From positions 1-64,000 of the forward strand of contig DSBV01000125.1 of NCBI GenBank assembly GCA_011045955.1: 64,000 nt of DNA, read 5' to 3'. Source of the DNA: Bacteroidales bacterium. GTDB lineage: Bacteria; Bacteroidota; Bacteroidia; Bacteroidales; Tenuifilaceae. Below, piece by piece: positions 9,938 through 19,776 of the stretch. The stretch's first letter is position 1. Each line of letters opens with the position of its first letter. A model generated the notes under the pieces. That model made no database searches. It was not told the DNA's origin and saw only the letters and a program-made list of their open reading frames with translations. Position numbers and translations under genes: made by a program.

Positions 9938-10456
9938 ATGAAGCGATTTTCATTCAATTTACTTCTTCCCATTTTACTATTCGCATTAGCTGGCTGTGGT
10001 AAATACAGCAACCTAAATATCCACGGTGTTAAGGAGTATAGGTTTAGAGGGATTAAGGATGGTGTTATATTCCTAAACCTAACGCTCGATGTTGAAAACC
10101 CTAACCGGAAGTCAATTGTAATAAAAGATATTCACTTTAAAGCTTGGCTAAACAATAGGGACCTTGGAAAGTTAAGGAGTAGCCTTAAAATGAAAATAGA
10201 TGGAAAAAGTCGAGAGGATTATGAAGTTCCACTAGAGATTGTGCTTCGAACCCCAGCCGATGCGTTCAAACTTACAGGCGAAGGGAAAAACCTGATTAAC
10301 GCAATTGAGGTTGAAGGCTACATTAAAGGGGGTAAATTTCCGGTTGTAAAAAAAATAAATATCCCCAGGCAGCCACTAAGCGAACTAGCCAACTCGTTCC
10401 AGAAGAAATTTGTTATTTCCGATACCCTTTCAGTTCAACCTGCTGTAATGCCATAG
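9938..10456 (+). CDS. LEA type 2-like lipoprotein
   Basis: Lipobox LAGC; FLNLTLDVENPNRKSIVIKDIHFKAWLNNRDLG is WHy/LEA2-like. Confidence 0.7.
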   Translation: MKRFSFNLLLPILLFALAGCGKYSNLNIHGVKEYRFRGIKDGVIFLNLTLDVENPNRKSIVIKDIHFKAWLNNRDLGKLRSSLKMKIDGKSREDYEVPLEIVLRTPADAFKLTGEGKNLINAIEVEGYIKGGKFPVVKKINIPRQPLSELANSFQKKFVISDTLSVQPAVMP

Positions 10457-10494
10457 ATAAATTTTTGTATTTTTGCAACGAAATAATACTCTTT

Positions 10495-10956
10495 ATGAGG
10501 AAATTTTTCCTACTCATAGGGTTGCTCAGTTTAATTTTTGGCGTTTTTGCCCAAAACACAAACGGTACCATGCCCATACCAATTGTAATCGAACTTCAAA
10601 CACACAATGCTGGCGAAGGAACTGTAACAATTAGGCAAAACGAAACAATAACTCAAATCCACAGCATTCGCTATTTGCACAATGCCAAATCGCCGGGGAT
10701 GGAAGGTTACAGGATTCGAATATTTTTTGAACTCGGACAGTTTGCCCGGAAAAATTCTGAGGATATCATGCAAGCCTTTATGGAAAAATATCCCGGGGTA
10801 CCTGTGTACCAGAATTACCAAAACCCCTACTGGAAGGTATCAGTAGGCGATTACCGCTCGCGCGAAGAGGCCATCAAGTTTTACAACCAGATTATCAAGG
10901 ATTACCCCAAGGCTTTCATAATTCCCGAACGTATAAATTTTCCACTTCTAAATTAA
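10495..10956 (+). CDS. SPOR-domain-like exported protein
   Basis: Signal peptide; YRIRIFFELGQFARKNSEDIMQAFMEKYPGVPVYQNYQNPYWKVSVGDYRSREEAIKFYNQI is typical of SPOR repeats. Start moved to the internal ATG after the TATTTTTG element. Confidence 0.75.
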   Translation: MRKFFLLIGLLSLIFGVFAQNTNGTMPIPIVIELQTHNAGEGTVTIRQNETITQIHSIRYLHNAKSPGMEGYRIRIFFELGQFARKNSEDIMQAFMEKYPGVPVYQNYQNPYWKVSVGDYRSREEAIKFYNQIIKDYPKAFIIPERINFPLLN

Positions 10957-10957
10957 C

Positions 10958-11806
10958 ATGGCAACACCTTCAATCCGGCAACTACAAAAGACTTCGCTAA
11001 AGATCCGCCAGGATGTAATTCGAAGCCTGACGGCCGCCGGATCGGGACATCTGGGGGGCTCGCTTGGTCTTGCCGATATTTTCACGGTTCTATACTTTAA
11101 CACCCTTACCCATTTCCCTAAGGAACCAACCCACCCTAACCGCGATAGGCTAATACTTTCCATAGGCCATGTTGCTCCTGTTCTGTATGCAACGCTTGCC
11201 AATGCAGGATACTTCCCGCGCGAGGAACTGCTTACCTTACGCAAGTTAGGTTCACGGCTGCAAGGCCATCCGGGACGCGATCATGGTTTACCCGGAATAG
11301 AAATTTCCGCAGGGTCGTTGGGTCAGGGCTTATCAGTTGCCGTTGGGATGGCACTTAGTGCTAAAATCGAAAATTCCCAATGGCAAGTATACTCAGTTCA
11401 TGGCGATGGAAAACTGCAGGAAGGCTCCATTTGGGAGGCTGCCATGAGTGCCGCACACTACAAACTCGACAACCTTACTGCCATTGTTGATCGAAATTTC
11501 TGCCAGATTGATGGCTACACCCATAATGTAATGGAACTTGAGCCCCTTAAACTTAAATGGGAGGCATTCGGGTGGCGCGTTTTTGAATGCAATGGCAATA
11601 GTATTGCTGAACTGGTAGACATTTTTAGCAAAACCAAAAAAATTACAGGCAAACCTAAAGTTATTATTGCCAAAACACAAATGGGTTTTGGTGTAAAAAG
11701 CATACACGGCGATTACCGTTGGCATGGTAAAGCTCCCAGCATAAAAGAAGCAGAGGTATTTTTGGAGGAACTGGAAACCCATTACAGTGAATTAATCCAT
11801 GGATGA
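10958..11806 (+). CDS. Transketolase N-terminal subunit
   Basis: TPP-binding half: GSGHLGGSLGLADI, GSLGQGLSVAVGMA, VHGDGKLQEGSIWEA. Confidence 0.92.
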   Translation: MATPSIRQLQKTSLKIRQDVIRSLTAAGSGHLGGSLGLADIFTVLYFNTLTHFPKEPTHPNRDRLILSIGHVAPVLYATLANAGYFPREELLTLRKLGSRLQGHPGRDHGLPGIEISAGSLGQGLSVAVGMALSAKIENSQWQVYSVHGDGKLQEGSIWEAAMSAAHYKLDNLTAIVDRNFCQIDGYTHNVMELEPLKLKWEAFGWRVFECNGNSIAELVDIFSKTKKITGKPKVIIAKTQMGFGVKSIHGDYRWHGKAPSIKEAEVFLEELETHYSELIHG

Positions 11807-12761
11807 ATTTATAAATAAAGGGAATAAGGCAACACGATTGGGATTTGGCGAGGGAATTGCCGTAGCCGGAGGGCTTTACCCAAACCTGGTGGCGCTTGGA
11901 GCCGATATCACTTCCTCGGTTGGATTAAATCTTTTTGCTGAGCGCTACCCCGATAGGTTCTTCTCCTTTGGTATTGCGGAGCAAAACATAGCCGCTGTTG
12001 CGGCGGGGTTAGCATTAACCAATAAGATTCCTGTATTCTCTACATACGGAGTTTTTGTGGCATTCCGTGCTGCCGATCAAATCAGGATCTCAATCTGCTA
12101 CAATAACGTTAAAGTAATAATTGGCGGCGCCCATGCCGGAATCTCGGTTGGCCCCGATGGTGCAACACACCAAGCCCTTGAAGATATTGCTGTAATTCGT
12201 TCGCTACCCAATATCACTCTAATTTCCCCAGCCGACGCAAACCAGGCTAAGACTGCAACATTAGCGGCCATTAAACAGGTTGACGGGCCTGTGTATATCC
12301 GATTTGGTCGCGAACCCGTACCTAATTTTACTGAACCCGACCGGCCTTTTGAAGTGGGTAAGGGCGAGATCTTAAAAAATGGCACCGATGTTGTAATCGT
12401 AGCCACAGGTCACATGGTGTGGGAGACACTTGAGGCATCAAAGCATCTTGCCAAGCAAGGTGTTAATGCCATGGTGGTAAATATTCATACCATCAAACCT
12501 ATTGATAAACAGCTACTGGTTGATGTTGCCAAAGCAACAAAGCGTGTTGTAACAGTTGAGGAGCATCAGGTTCATGGAGGCCTTAGCAGCGCAGTGGCTG
12601 AAGTGCTTTCGCAGGAATACCCTGTCCCCATGAAAATTATTGGCATACCCGACTGTTTTGGTGAATCGGGAACACCTGCAGAGCTGCTACAGAAATATGG
12701 CCTTAATGCCGATGCAATAGCCCAACAGGTTTTTCAGTTTGTAAATCGGTTTAAACAGTAA
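11799..12761 (+). CDS. Transketolase C-terminal subunit
   Basis: Pyrimidine-binding and C-terminal domains: FFSFGIAEQNIAAVAAGLA, YGVFVAFRAADQIR, VEEHQVHGGLSSAVAE; overlaps the N-subunit by 8 bp. Confidence 0.92.
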   Translation: MDEFINKGNKATRLGFGEGIAVAGGLYPNLVALGADITSSVGLNLFAERYPDRFFSFGIAEQNIAAVAAGLALTNKIPVFSTYGVFVAFRAADQIRISICYNNVKVIIGGAHAGISVGPDGATHQALEDIAVIRSLPNITLISPADANQAKTATLAAIKQVDGPVYIRFGREPVPNFTEPDRPFEVGKGEILKNGTDVVIVATGHMVWETLEASKHLAKQGVNAMVVNIHTIKPIDKQLLVDVAKATKRVVTVEEHQVHGGLSSAVAEVLSQEYPVPMKIIGIPDCFGESGTPAELLQKYGLNADAIAQQVFQFVNRFKQ

Positions 12762-12811
12762 AGTTTTGGTAGATTCTGTCTACCATTTATAATGCTATAA
12801 TTAAGGAAGAT

Positions 12812-14710
12812 ATGAGCGAGCAAATTAAGCACGAATGCGGGATTGCACTTATTAGGTTGCTTAAACCATTGGAGTACTATCAGCTCAAGTATGGCACTTG
12901 GCGATACGGGCTTCACAAGCTTTACCTGCTTATGGAAAAGCAACATAACCGCGGACAGGATGGAGCAGGTTTAACCACTATTAAGTTCGACCTTGCCCCA
13001 GGCAAAAAGTATATCGACAGGGAACGCTCAAACTCTTCAACTCCCATAAAGGATATTTTTGATGCCGTTAACAAAGGCATCAATAAGTATTCATCAAAAC
13101 CCGAACTGTTAAACGATCCGGTTTTTGCCAAGGAAAATATTCCGTTTGCGGGGGAACTATTCCTGGGCCACCTGCGCTACGGAACCTTTGGCAACAACTC
13201 AATTGAATACGTCCACCCGGTGATGCGCGACAACAACTGGAAATCACGTACACTTGTTTTGGCTGGTAACTTCAACATGACTAACGTGGATGAGCTTTTC
13301 AAGAAGCTCGTCGATTTGGGCCAGCACCCCCGCGACTACTCCGATACGGTTACCGTACTTGAAAAAATAGGCCATTCCCTCGACGAGGAAAACCAACAGC
13401 TTTTCCGGCAGTATAAAAACGATGGGCATTACAATATTGAAATAAGCCGGTTAATTGCGGAGAATATCAACCTGGCAAAAATTCTTCAGGCATCAACAAA
13501 GGATTTCGATGGAGGGTATGCTATAGCCGGGTTAATAGGCCATGGCGATGCCTTTGTGGTTCGTGACCCTTGGGGCATTCGACCAGCCTTCTACTATGCC
13601 AACGATGAAATAGCTGTTGTTGCATCGGAACGCCCGGTTATTCAGACAGTACTTAACATTCAAACCGACGATGTTCAAGAAATTAAGCCCGGTTACGCGC
13701 TTGTTATTAAACGTAATGGGAACATTTTACATGAGGAAATTAGAATACCCCAAACCCGAAAATCATGCTCGTTTGAGCGAATTTACTTTTCACGTGGCAC
13801 CGATAGGGATATATACCAGGAACGCAAACGGCTTGGCGAACTTTTAACGCCTGCCATACTTAAAACCATAAACTACGATCATGAGAATACGGTTTTCTCC
13901 TACATACCAAATACAGCCGAAACAGCTTTCCTTGGTATGGTTAAAGGCATAGAGGATCACATAAAAACCGAAAAGAAACGCAGAATTCTGGAAAAAGGGG
14001 CAAATCTTACCGAGAAGGATATCGACGAAATCATTTCAACACGCCTGAGGGTTGAAAAAATTGCCGTTAAGGATGTTAAACTCCGTACCTTTATTTCACA
14101 GGATAAAGGACGCGAGGATTTGGTGGGGCATGTTTACGACATTACCTATGGTACTCTTCGCCCTGGAATTGATAACCTTGTGGTTATTGACGATTCAATT
14201 GTTCGTGGAACAACACTTCGGGAAAGCATTCTCCGAATACTTGACAGGCTTGATCCTGTCAGTATAATAGTTGTATCATCGTCGCCACAAATCCGCTATC
14301 CCGATTGCTATGGAATAGATATGGCCAAACTGAGCGATTTTGTGGCCTTCCGTGCAGCTATTGAACTGCTCAAGGAAACCAGCCAGGAGGGTGTTATTAA
14401 TAGCGTTTACCGCAAGTGCAAGGAGCAGCAAAATCTGCCTAAGGAACAAATTATTAACTACGTGAAAGAAATATATAGACCCTTTACCGATGATCAAATT
14501 TCCGATAAAATTGCTCAGCTCTTAACTCCAAAAGAAGTAAAAGCCAAGGTAAAGATTGTCTACCAGTCAATTGAGAATCTCCATAAAGCATTCCCTAACG
14601 ACCAAGGCGACTGGTACTTTACAGGCGATTACCCCACTCCAGGTGGTAACCGAGTGGTAAACAATTCGTTTATCAACTTTATTGAGGGCCGAAATCAAAG
14701 GGCGTATTGA
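12812..14710 (+). CDS. purF: Amidophosphoribosyltransferase (long Bacteroidetes-type)
   Basis: HECGIALIRL, EKQHNRGQDGAGL, LGHLRYGTFG and PRTase motif NLVVIDDSIVRGTTLRESI. Confidence 0.88.
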   Translation: MSEQIKHECGIALIRLLKPLEYYQLKYGTWRYGLHKLYLLMEKQHNRGQDGAGLTTIKFDLAPGKKYIDRERSNSSTPIKDIFDAVNKGINKYSSKPELLNDPVFAKENIPFAGELFLGHLRYGTFGNNSIEYVHPVMRDNNWKSRTLVLAGNFNMTNVDELFKKLVDLGQHPRDYSDTVTVLEKIGHSLDEENQQLFRQYKNDGHYNIEISRLIAENINLAKILQASTKDFDGGYAIAGLIGHGDAFVVRDPWGIRPAFYYANDEIAVVASERPVIQTVLNIQTDDVQEIKPGYALVIKRNGNILHEEIRIPQTRKSCSFERIYFSRGTDRDIYQERKRLGELLTPAILKTINYDHENTVFSYIPNTAETAFLGMVKGIEDHIKTEKKRRILEKGANLTEKDIDEIISTRLRVEKIAVKDVKLRTFISQDKGREDLVGHVYDITYGTLRPGIDNLVVIDDSIVRGTTLRESILRILDRLDPVSIIVVSSSPQIRYPDCYGIDMAKLSDFVAFRAAIELLKETSQEGVINSVYRKCKEQQNLPKEQIINYVKEIYRPFTDDQISDKIAQLLTPKEVKAKVKIVYQSIENLHKAFPNDQGDWYFTGDYPTPGGNRVVNNSFINFIEGRNQRAY

Positions 14711-14741
14711 TAAGAATAAAGGATAATGGTTAAAGAGCCTG

Positions 14742-14756
14742 TCCCGCAAAGCGGGA
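14742..14756. repeat. Short hairpin TCCCGC-AAA-GCGGGA in a purine-rich spacer
   Basis: Inverted repeat read directly; not followed by a T-run. Confidence 0.5.
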
Positions 14757-14821
14757 ATAAAGGTTAAAGGATAAAAATAAAAAAGATGAAGGAGAAATAG
14801 TGGAGGTTAGGATTTTCAGGG

Positions 14822-15790
14822 TTATTTTGAATCCTTCCCCCACTTTAAACCCAGGTGATACTTATCCTTTAACTTCTTTATAAAGGTTGATATATGCCGC
14901 TCAACCTTGTGCTGGTATATATCGGGTATGGTTATGAGAATGGCTGTCTCCTCAACATCGCCAAAGTATGGATTAATAACAGTACCAAACACTTTCATGG
15001 ATGGGCTTAGGTTCATGTATGAGTTGATAAGGGGTGGAATGCGCTCACCAAACTCTCGAATTTTTTTGGACAGAATCTTGTAGTCTTCTTCATAATTCTT
15101 ACCAGTAAATACCTGGGCCATAGCCTGCCTGTCGATATTAACCTCAATGGGATGAATTGGTGTTACCAGGTTCTCGGTATCCTTAAAATACTTTTCAAAA
15201 AAGTAGAGAATCATATTACGTGCTTCAACATTGTACGTGCGATACATGGTAACCTTGCCGAAGAAATACCTGATATGAGGATTTAACACAATGAGCGCTC
15301 CCAGGCCATCCCAAAGGTTATCGAGCGCATACAATCCCTTTCCACCACGGGAAAGTGATTGATATTTAGGCTGAACAAATGATCGACCCAATTCAATCAT
15401 TTGAGGCATGTATTCCTGAATAAACTTATAGGAAAAGTGAAACAAATGCTTGGTAGATAGATTTATCTCCTCGCCCTTGGTGGGGTCAACGCTATGAAAG
15501 CGGTAACCACCAAGTATCTCTTTTTCGTGAGGATCCCATACAATAAGCTGCTTGTAGCAATTTTCGCAGGTGTCGTACTCATCGATATCTACCTCCTCAC
15601 CGGTGCCTCCACCAGCCGACCTGAAAGTAAGCTCCCTAAGCCGACCTACCTCACGCATCAAATTGGGTGCGTTATGGGCTGCAAATATGTAGAGCTCATT
15701 GTTTGCGTTATTGGTATGCCTAACAAGTTTATCGGGGGTAAGCTCCGTGAGGAGCAGCTCTCTGTCAACCGGTTCAATAATTTGTTTCAT
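14822..15790 (-). CDS. GNAT/hemolysin-like N-acyltransferase, candidate GlsB-type glycine (amino acid) lipid synthase subunit
   Basis: OlsB/hemolysin-like: FAAHNAPNLMREVGRLRELTFR, YDTCENCYKQLIVWDPHEKEILGGYR, ELGRSFVQPKYQ. Confidence 0.75.
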   Translation of the reverse strand: MKQIIEPVDRELLLTELTPDKLVRHTNNANNELYIFAAHNAPNLMREVGRLRELTFRSAGGGTGEEVDIDEYDTCENCYKQLIVWDPHEKEILGGYRFHSVDPTKGEEINLSTKHLFHFSYKFIQEYMPQMIELGRSFVQPKYQSLSRGGKGLYALDNLWDGLGALIVLNPHIRYFFGKVTMYRTYNVEARNMILYFFEKYFKDTENLVTPIHPIEVNIDRQAMAQVFTGKNYEEDYKILSKKIREFGERIPPLINSYMNLSPSMKVFGTVINPYFGDVEETAILITIPDIYQHKVERHISTFIKKLKDKYHLGLKWGKDSK

Positions 15791-15795
15791 GTCGG

Positions 15796-16626
15796 TTAAA
15801 ATTTATTAGGGTTCATTTTTCCTAACTCGTAAACTACCAATTTAACCCATTTTGCCCATTCCGCTGGTGATTTTGAACTATCGAAAGTAGTGTATGGAAT
15901 TGGCTCCCCTATTATTACAGTAATGCTTTTGCCTTTTTGCTTAAACATCTCATTTACAAGGTAAAGCATCTCAATATTTGCCTTAATTCCTAGAAAGGTT
16001 CTCAACCTCGCTAAATTGTAAAAGAAATTGGAGTTCCTACCACTAAAAAAAACTGGTACAACATCGCGCTTATGCTGAACAGCTTTAACAATGAAACTCT
16101 TTTTCCACTCTAAATCCTCTATTCGGCCATGCTGCTTGCGAGAGCATAGGCCTGCTGGAAAGTACAGCACCTGTGCATCGGATGCAAAGGTAACATCCAT
16201 TAGCTTTACATTTTGGGAACTTTGTGCACCATGCTTGTTAATGGGAATGAATATGTTATGTAATTGAGTGATATGCATTAGCAAATCGTTCACAGGGAAT
16301 TTTACCTCAGGATATCGTTTACCTAATAGGTGAATCAGAATCATCCCATCCAAACCACCTAGTGGATGGTTTGAGGCAAACAGATATCTACCATCGGGCT
16401 TAAGGTTCTCTATTCCTTTTACCGAATAGGTCACTTGCATAACCTTAAGCGCTTCGTCAATAAAATCAACCCCTTGCTTATGTCCGTGCTTTTGAAGCAC
16501 CTCATTTATCTCGTCCTGATGTATGATTCGCTTAAGATACCGAATAATAAAGCGGGGTAACGCCCTTTGAAGTCGAGGGCTTTTGGATGCGATTACCCTG
16601 TCAATATCAATTAGGTTTTGCTGCAC
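15796..16626 (-). CDS. PlsC-like acyltransferase, candidate GlsA-type O-acyltransferase
   Basis: NHPLGGLDGM (HX4D-like), FPAGLCSRKQHGRIEDLEWKKSF; 5 bp upstream of the N-acyltransferase gene on the same strand. Confidence 0.78.
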   Translation of the reverse strand: MQQNLIDIDRVIASKSPRLQRALPRFIIRYLKRIIHQDEINEVLQKHGHKQGVDFIDEALKVMQVTYSVKGIENLKPDGRYLFASNHPLGGLDGMILIHLLGKRYPEVKFPVNDLLMHITQLHNIFIPINKHGAQSSQNVKLMDVTFASDAQVLYFPAGLCSRKQHGRIEDLEWKKSFIVKAVQHKRDVVPVFFSGRNSNFFYNLARLRTFLGIKANIEMLYLVNEMFKQKGKSITVIIGEPIPYTTFDSSKSPAEWAKWVKLVVYELGKMNPNKF

Positions 16627-16692
16627 TTGAATAAATTTATGTGCAAATATAATAAAACCAAAGGATGGTTATTCGTATACTTGCTATTCTTC

Positions 16693-17304
16693 CTATTGCA
16701 TAGAATTCCAAAATGAAGCAATTCCGTTAAGCATCATCTGCACTCCAATGGTGGCAACAATAAGCCCAAAGATCCGCACAAGAGGCCCCATTAAATTGAA
16801 TCGGTTAAGTTGGTTGCCAATTGGTCTTGCATAATACATGAAAAAGTAATTAACACCCAAGGCAACTGCCATTGATATAATGGTGTTGGTGTGTCCGTAA
16901 TGCGCAGGGAAGGTAACAGCCGCAGTAATGGTGGCGGGCCCTGCAATCATGGGAATAGCTATTGGAACCGCTGTTATATCCCTCAAGTTTACCCCAGAAT
17001 CAACTTGAATAAAGGTGCCCTTTTGCAATCCACTAATACCATTATAGAAAAGGACAACTCCCGATGTAATTTGAAAAGCATACAGTTCTACATGAAACAC
17101 ATAACTAAATACCAATTCTCCTAAGAGAAGAAAGAACAACAAGGTAATAAAAGCTGTAACGGTAGCCTTGGTAGCAATAAAACGAGTTTTTGCCTCATCA
17201 AACTGGGCCTGTAAAGTGGTCATAACAAATACTTTTTGTATTGGATTTACCAATGCCAATAAGGCAACCATGCAGCTTAGCAAGTATTTTAAGTTGAATG
17301 CCAT
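16693..17304 (-). CDS. MarC family integral membrane protein
   Basis: LVNPIQKVFV, VPIAIPMIAGPATITA, multiple TM segments. Confidence 0.85.
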   Translation of the reverse strand: MAFNLKYLLSCMVALLALVNPIQKVFVMTTLQAQFDEAKTRFIATKATVTAFITLLFFLLLGELVFSYVFHVELYAFQITSGVVLFYNGISGLQKGTFIQVDSGVNLRDITAVPIAIPMIAGPATITAAVTFPAHYGHTNTIISMAVALGVNYFFMYYARPIGNQLNRFNLMGPLVRIFGLIVATIGVQMMLNGIASFWNSMQ

Positions 17305-17365
17305 TATGCTAAAAAATTAGGTGGATACTTTGTAGCATCCACCTAAAATAATTCTTTTTTTTGGT

Positions 17366-19726
17366 TTAAATTCCAACAATGGTAAACTCAACTCGTCGGT
17401 TCTGAGCACGTCCTTTGGCTGTGGCATTGCTTGCCTTGGGTTTACTTGGGCCGTAACCCTTTGATGTAATTCTTTCCTGAGGAATACCCATTTCTATAAT
17501 ATAATCGGCAACGGATTTTGCCCTGGCATCGGACAGCCGCTGGTTAACAGCAGCCGAGCCTGTATTATCGGTATGTCCGCCAATTTCAACAATTACATTG
17601 GGGTATTCATTTAGGAACTCAACCAGGGCGTTAAGTGATCGGAACGACTGTGGTTTCAGGGTTGCCTTACCGATGTCAAAGTAAACAAAATCAATATTAA
17701 CAGTCTGTCCAACCTCTATGGGTGTTACATAGAAGTTTTTGGCAATTTTGGTTCCTTTCTTCACTTTTGTTAGGTCAACCTGCTCATATTTATTGTAAAA
17801 GTTGTTAACCGAGGGCAATATGTCATACGACACTCCCACCGGTAATTTTAAAGTATAACCTGCTGTAGTGGAATCGTAAATAAAACCACGTGTTTCAGTT
17901 CCATTTACCTTCAATTTTACGGGGGTTTCTTTCTCAAGAGGCTGACCTGTCTTTAAGTTAATTATTTTCCCGCTAAGAATAGCCATGTTGGCATCTTTTC
18001 GTTCAGCAAAAACCTCATGCTTAACTTGTGTAAACTCAACATAACCGGTAAGGTCAAGCTGATTATCCAATGGTCTGTATTCCTTTGATTCAATCGCAGT
18101 AACATACTTCTTGCCAAAGGGCAAACGTACCTTGAACTCACCTGTTACTGGATCGATGCTAACGCTATCGGCAGTTGAACCATTAATCTTAAGTTTTGGT
18201 GCTGAGGCCCCTACTATTGGTGTAAAGGTTGAATTATCGAGTGCAACGCCATTAACCTCAACCCAAGGTACTGTTGTGGCATAAAAATCAACCTGTTTCT
18301 CAGTAAAGTACTTCGCATTGATTACGTCAACAGTGTCGGTTTTGCTTGTAAAGTTAGGTAGGTTTAGTGAAAGTATGTACCTGTTTCCTAGGGGTAGGGT
18401 CATTGCGTACTTAGCTATTTCGGTTTCATACTTAACCGAATCGCTAATAGCCCCGTTTACCAAAATTTGGTATTTCATTTCAGGATTAATCGGGAGGCCG
18501 GTCCTTGTATTTATTACTTTCCCGTAAATCCTTACCAATGGTATAGGCTGCAGGTATAAATTCTTTGACATTTCAGAGTATTCCTTAACGGCGGTTAAAT
18601 CTAACGTATCGGGAATGCCCTCCCAATTGGCCAGCTCAGGCAGCAAGCAATGCTTTTGCCCAAAGGGGAGAAGTAGCTCATACGAAGCTGAAGCCCTGTC
18701 TATTTTTAAACTATCTGATTTTTTCCCATTTACAAGAATGTTGTATCCGGTATCGGCCAACATAAGACTTTCCTCGACTTTGTTCATCACGAGCCCGGTT
18801 AACTTTACATAGGGGAACTCTTCGTAAATTTTTAACCGCATAATTTCCGAATGCTCATCCTTTGAACTTAATGAGCAGTAGTAAGCCCAACTTTCCTTAT
18901 CGTTTAAGCGGTAGTAATTTTCCCAACCCGGGGTGTTAATAGTATCGGATAGGGCAATGGGCTCTGACCAATTTAGGTATGTATCGTCGGTTCGATTGGC
19001 CATGTAGATATCGTTGTTCCCTCCAACCTTACAGCTGAAGTAAAGCGCATTGCCATCCTTGCTTAGGAATGGAGCCTCATAGCTTTCGCCAAGTTTCCTA
19101 TCACCAATTTTAACCCTTTTGGGCTTAGAGTATCCATCGCCCTCCTTTACCGATAGGTAAATTGAATGATTTTTCCCACCAGCACGGTTACTGAACGACG
19201 TAAGTAAATATTTCCCATCGGGGGTTAGGTATGCAGTTGTTGTTAAACCCTTGTTCATCCTAGCAAATCCCTTCACATTCAACGGCCTGGGCTTACCCCA
19301 TGTGTTTTCATCAATCCTCTCAATTACTGATAGGCCTCTTTCTATCCAGTACTTTCCATTGTCAGAGTAATGGCCGTTGATTACAAACGTTTTACCATCA
19401 TTGAGTATGCCAAAAATTGCATTGTAACGACCAAGGTTTATGGCGTTGGGTAAGCGTTTAGCCTCGCTCCATGTGCCATCGGGGTTCAATGTTGTGAACC
19501 AAATATCTTGACTATCAGTCTTGCCAAACCTATTCTCGGGGTGATTAACCCGTGTGAAATACAGCGATTCCCCATCGGGACTAAGTATAGGATTGATTTC
19601 GGCAAACCCTGAACTAATTTCGCCACTTAGCTTTTGTGGAACAAAACCGGTTTGTGCAAACACCTTAGACCCAAAGCTAAGTATGCTGAGTGTTATGAGG
19701 ATTCTGCTTACAACTTTTAGTTTCAT
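17366..19726 (-). CDS. OmpA family protein with N-terminal PD40/beta-propeller-like repeats and a tandem-repeat central region
   Basis: ISPDGESLYFTR-type PD40 motifs; C-terminal VYFDIGKATLKPQS…GGHTDNTGSAAVNQRLSDARAKSVADYI OmpA peptidoglycan-binding domain. Confidence 0.88.
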   Translation of the reverse strand: MKLKVVSRILITLSILSFGSKVFAQTGFVPQKLSGEISSGFAEINPILSPDGESLYFTRVNHPENRFGKTDSQDIWFTTLNPDGTWSEAKRLPNAINLGRYNAIFGILNDGKTFVINGHYSDNGKYWIERGLSVIERIDENTWGKPRPLNVKGFARMNKGLTTTAYLTPDGKYLLTSFSNRAGGKNHSIYLSVKEGDGYSKPKRVKIGDRKLGESYEAPFLSKDGNALYFSCKVGGNNDIYMANRTDDTYLNWSEPIALSDTINTPGWENYYRLNDKESWAYYCSLSSKDEHSEIMRLKIYEEFPYVKLTGLVMNKVEESLMLADTGYNILVNGKKSDSLKIDRASASYELLLPFGQKHCLLPELANWEGIPDTLDLTAVKEYSEMSKNLYLQPIPLVRIYGKVINTRTGLPINPEMKYQILVNGAISDSVKYETEIAKYAMTLPLGNRYILSLNLPNFTSKTDTVDVINAKYFTEKQVDFYATTVPWVEVNGVALDNSTFTPIVGASAPKLKINGSTADSVSIDPVTGEFKVRLPFGKKYVTAIESKEYRPLDNQLDLTGYVEFTQVKHEVFAERKDANMAILSGKIINLKTGQPLEKETPVKLKVNGTETRGFIYDSTTAGYTLKLPVGVSYDILPSVNNFYNKYEQVDLTKVKKGTKIAKNFYVTPIEVGQTVNIDFVYFDIGKATLKPQSFRSLNALVEFLNEYPNVIVEIGGHTDNTGSAAVNQRLSDARAKSVADYIIEMGIPQERITSKGYGPSKPKASNATAKGRAQNRRVEFTIVGI

Positions 19727-19776
19727 CGCTTTTACCTTTAAATTGAATAATTGCTGAATAATCAGTATTTGGAAAA

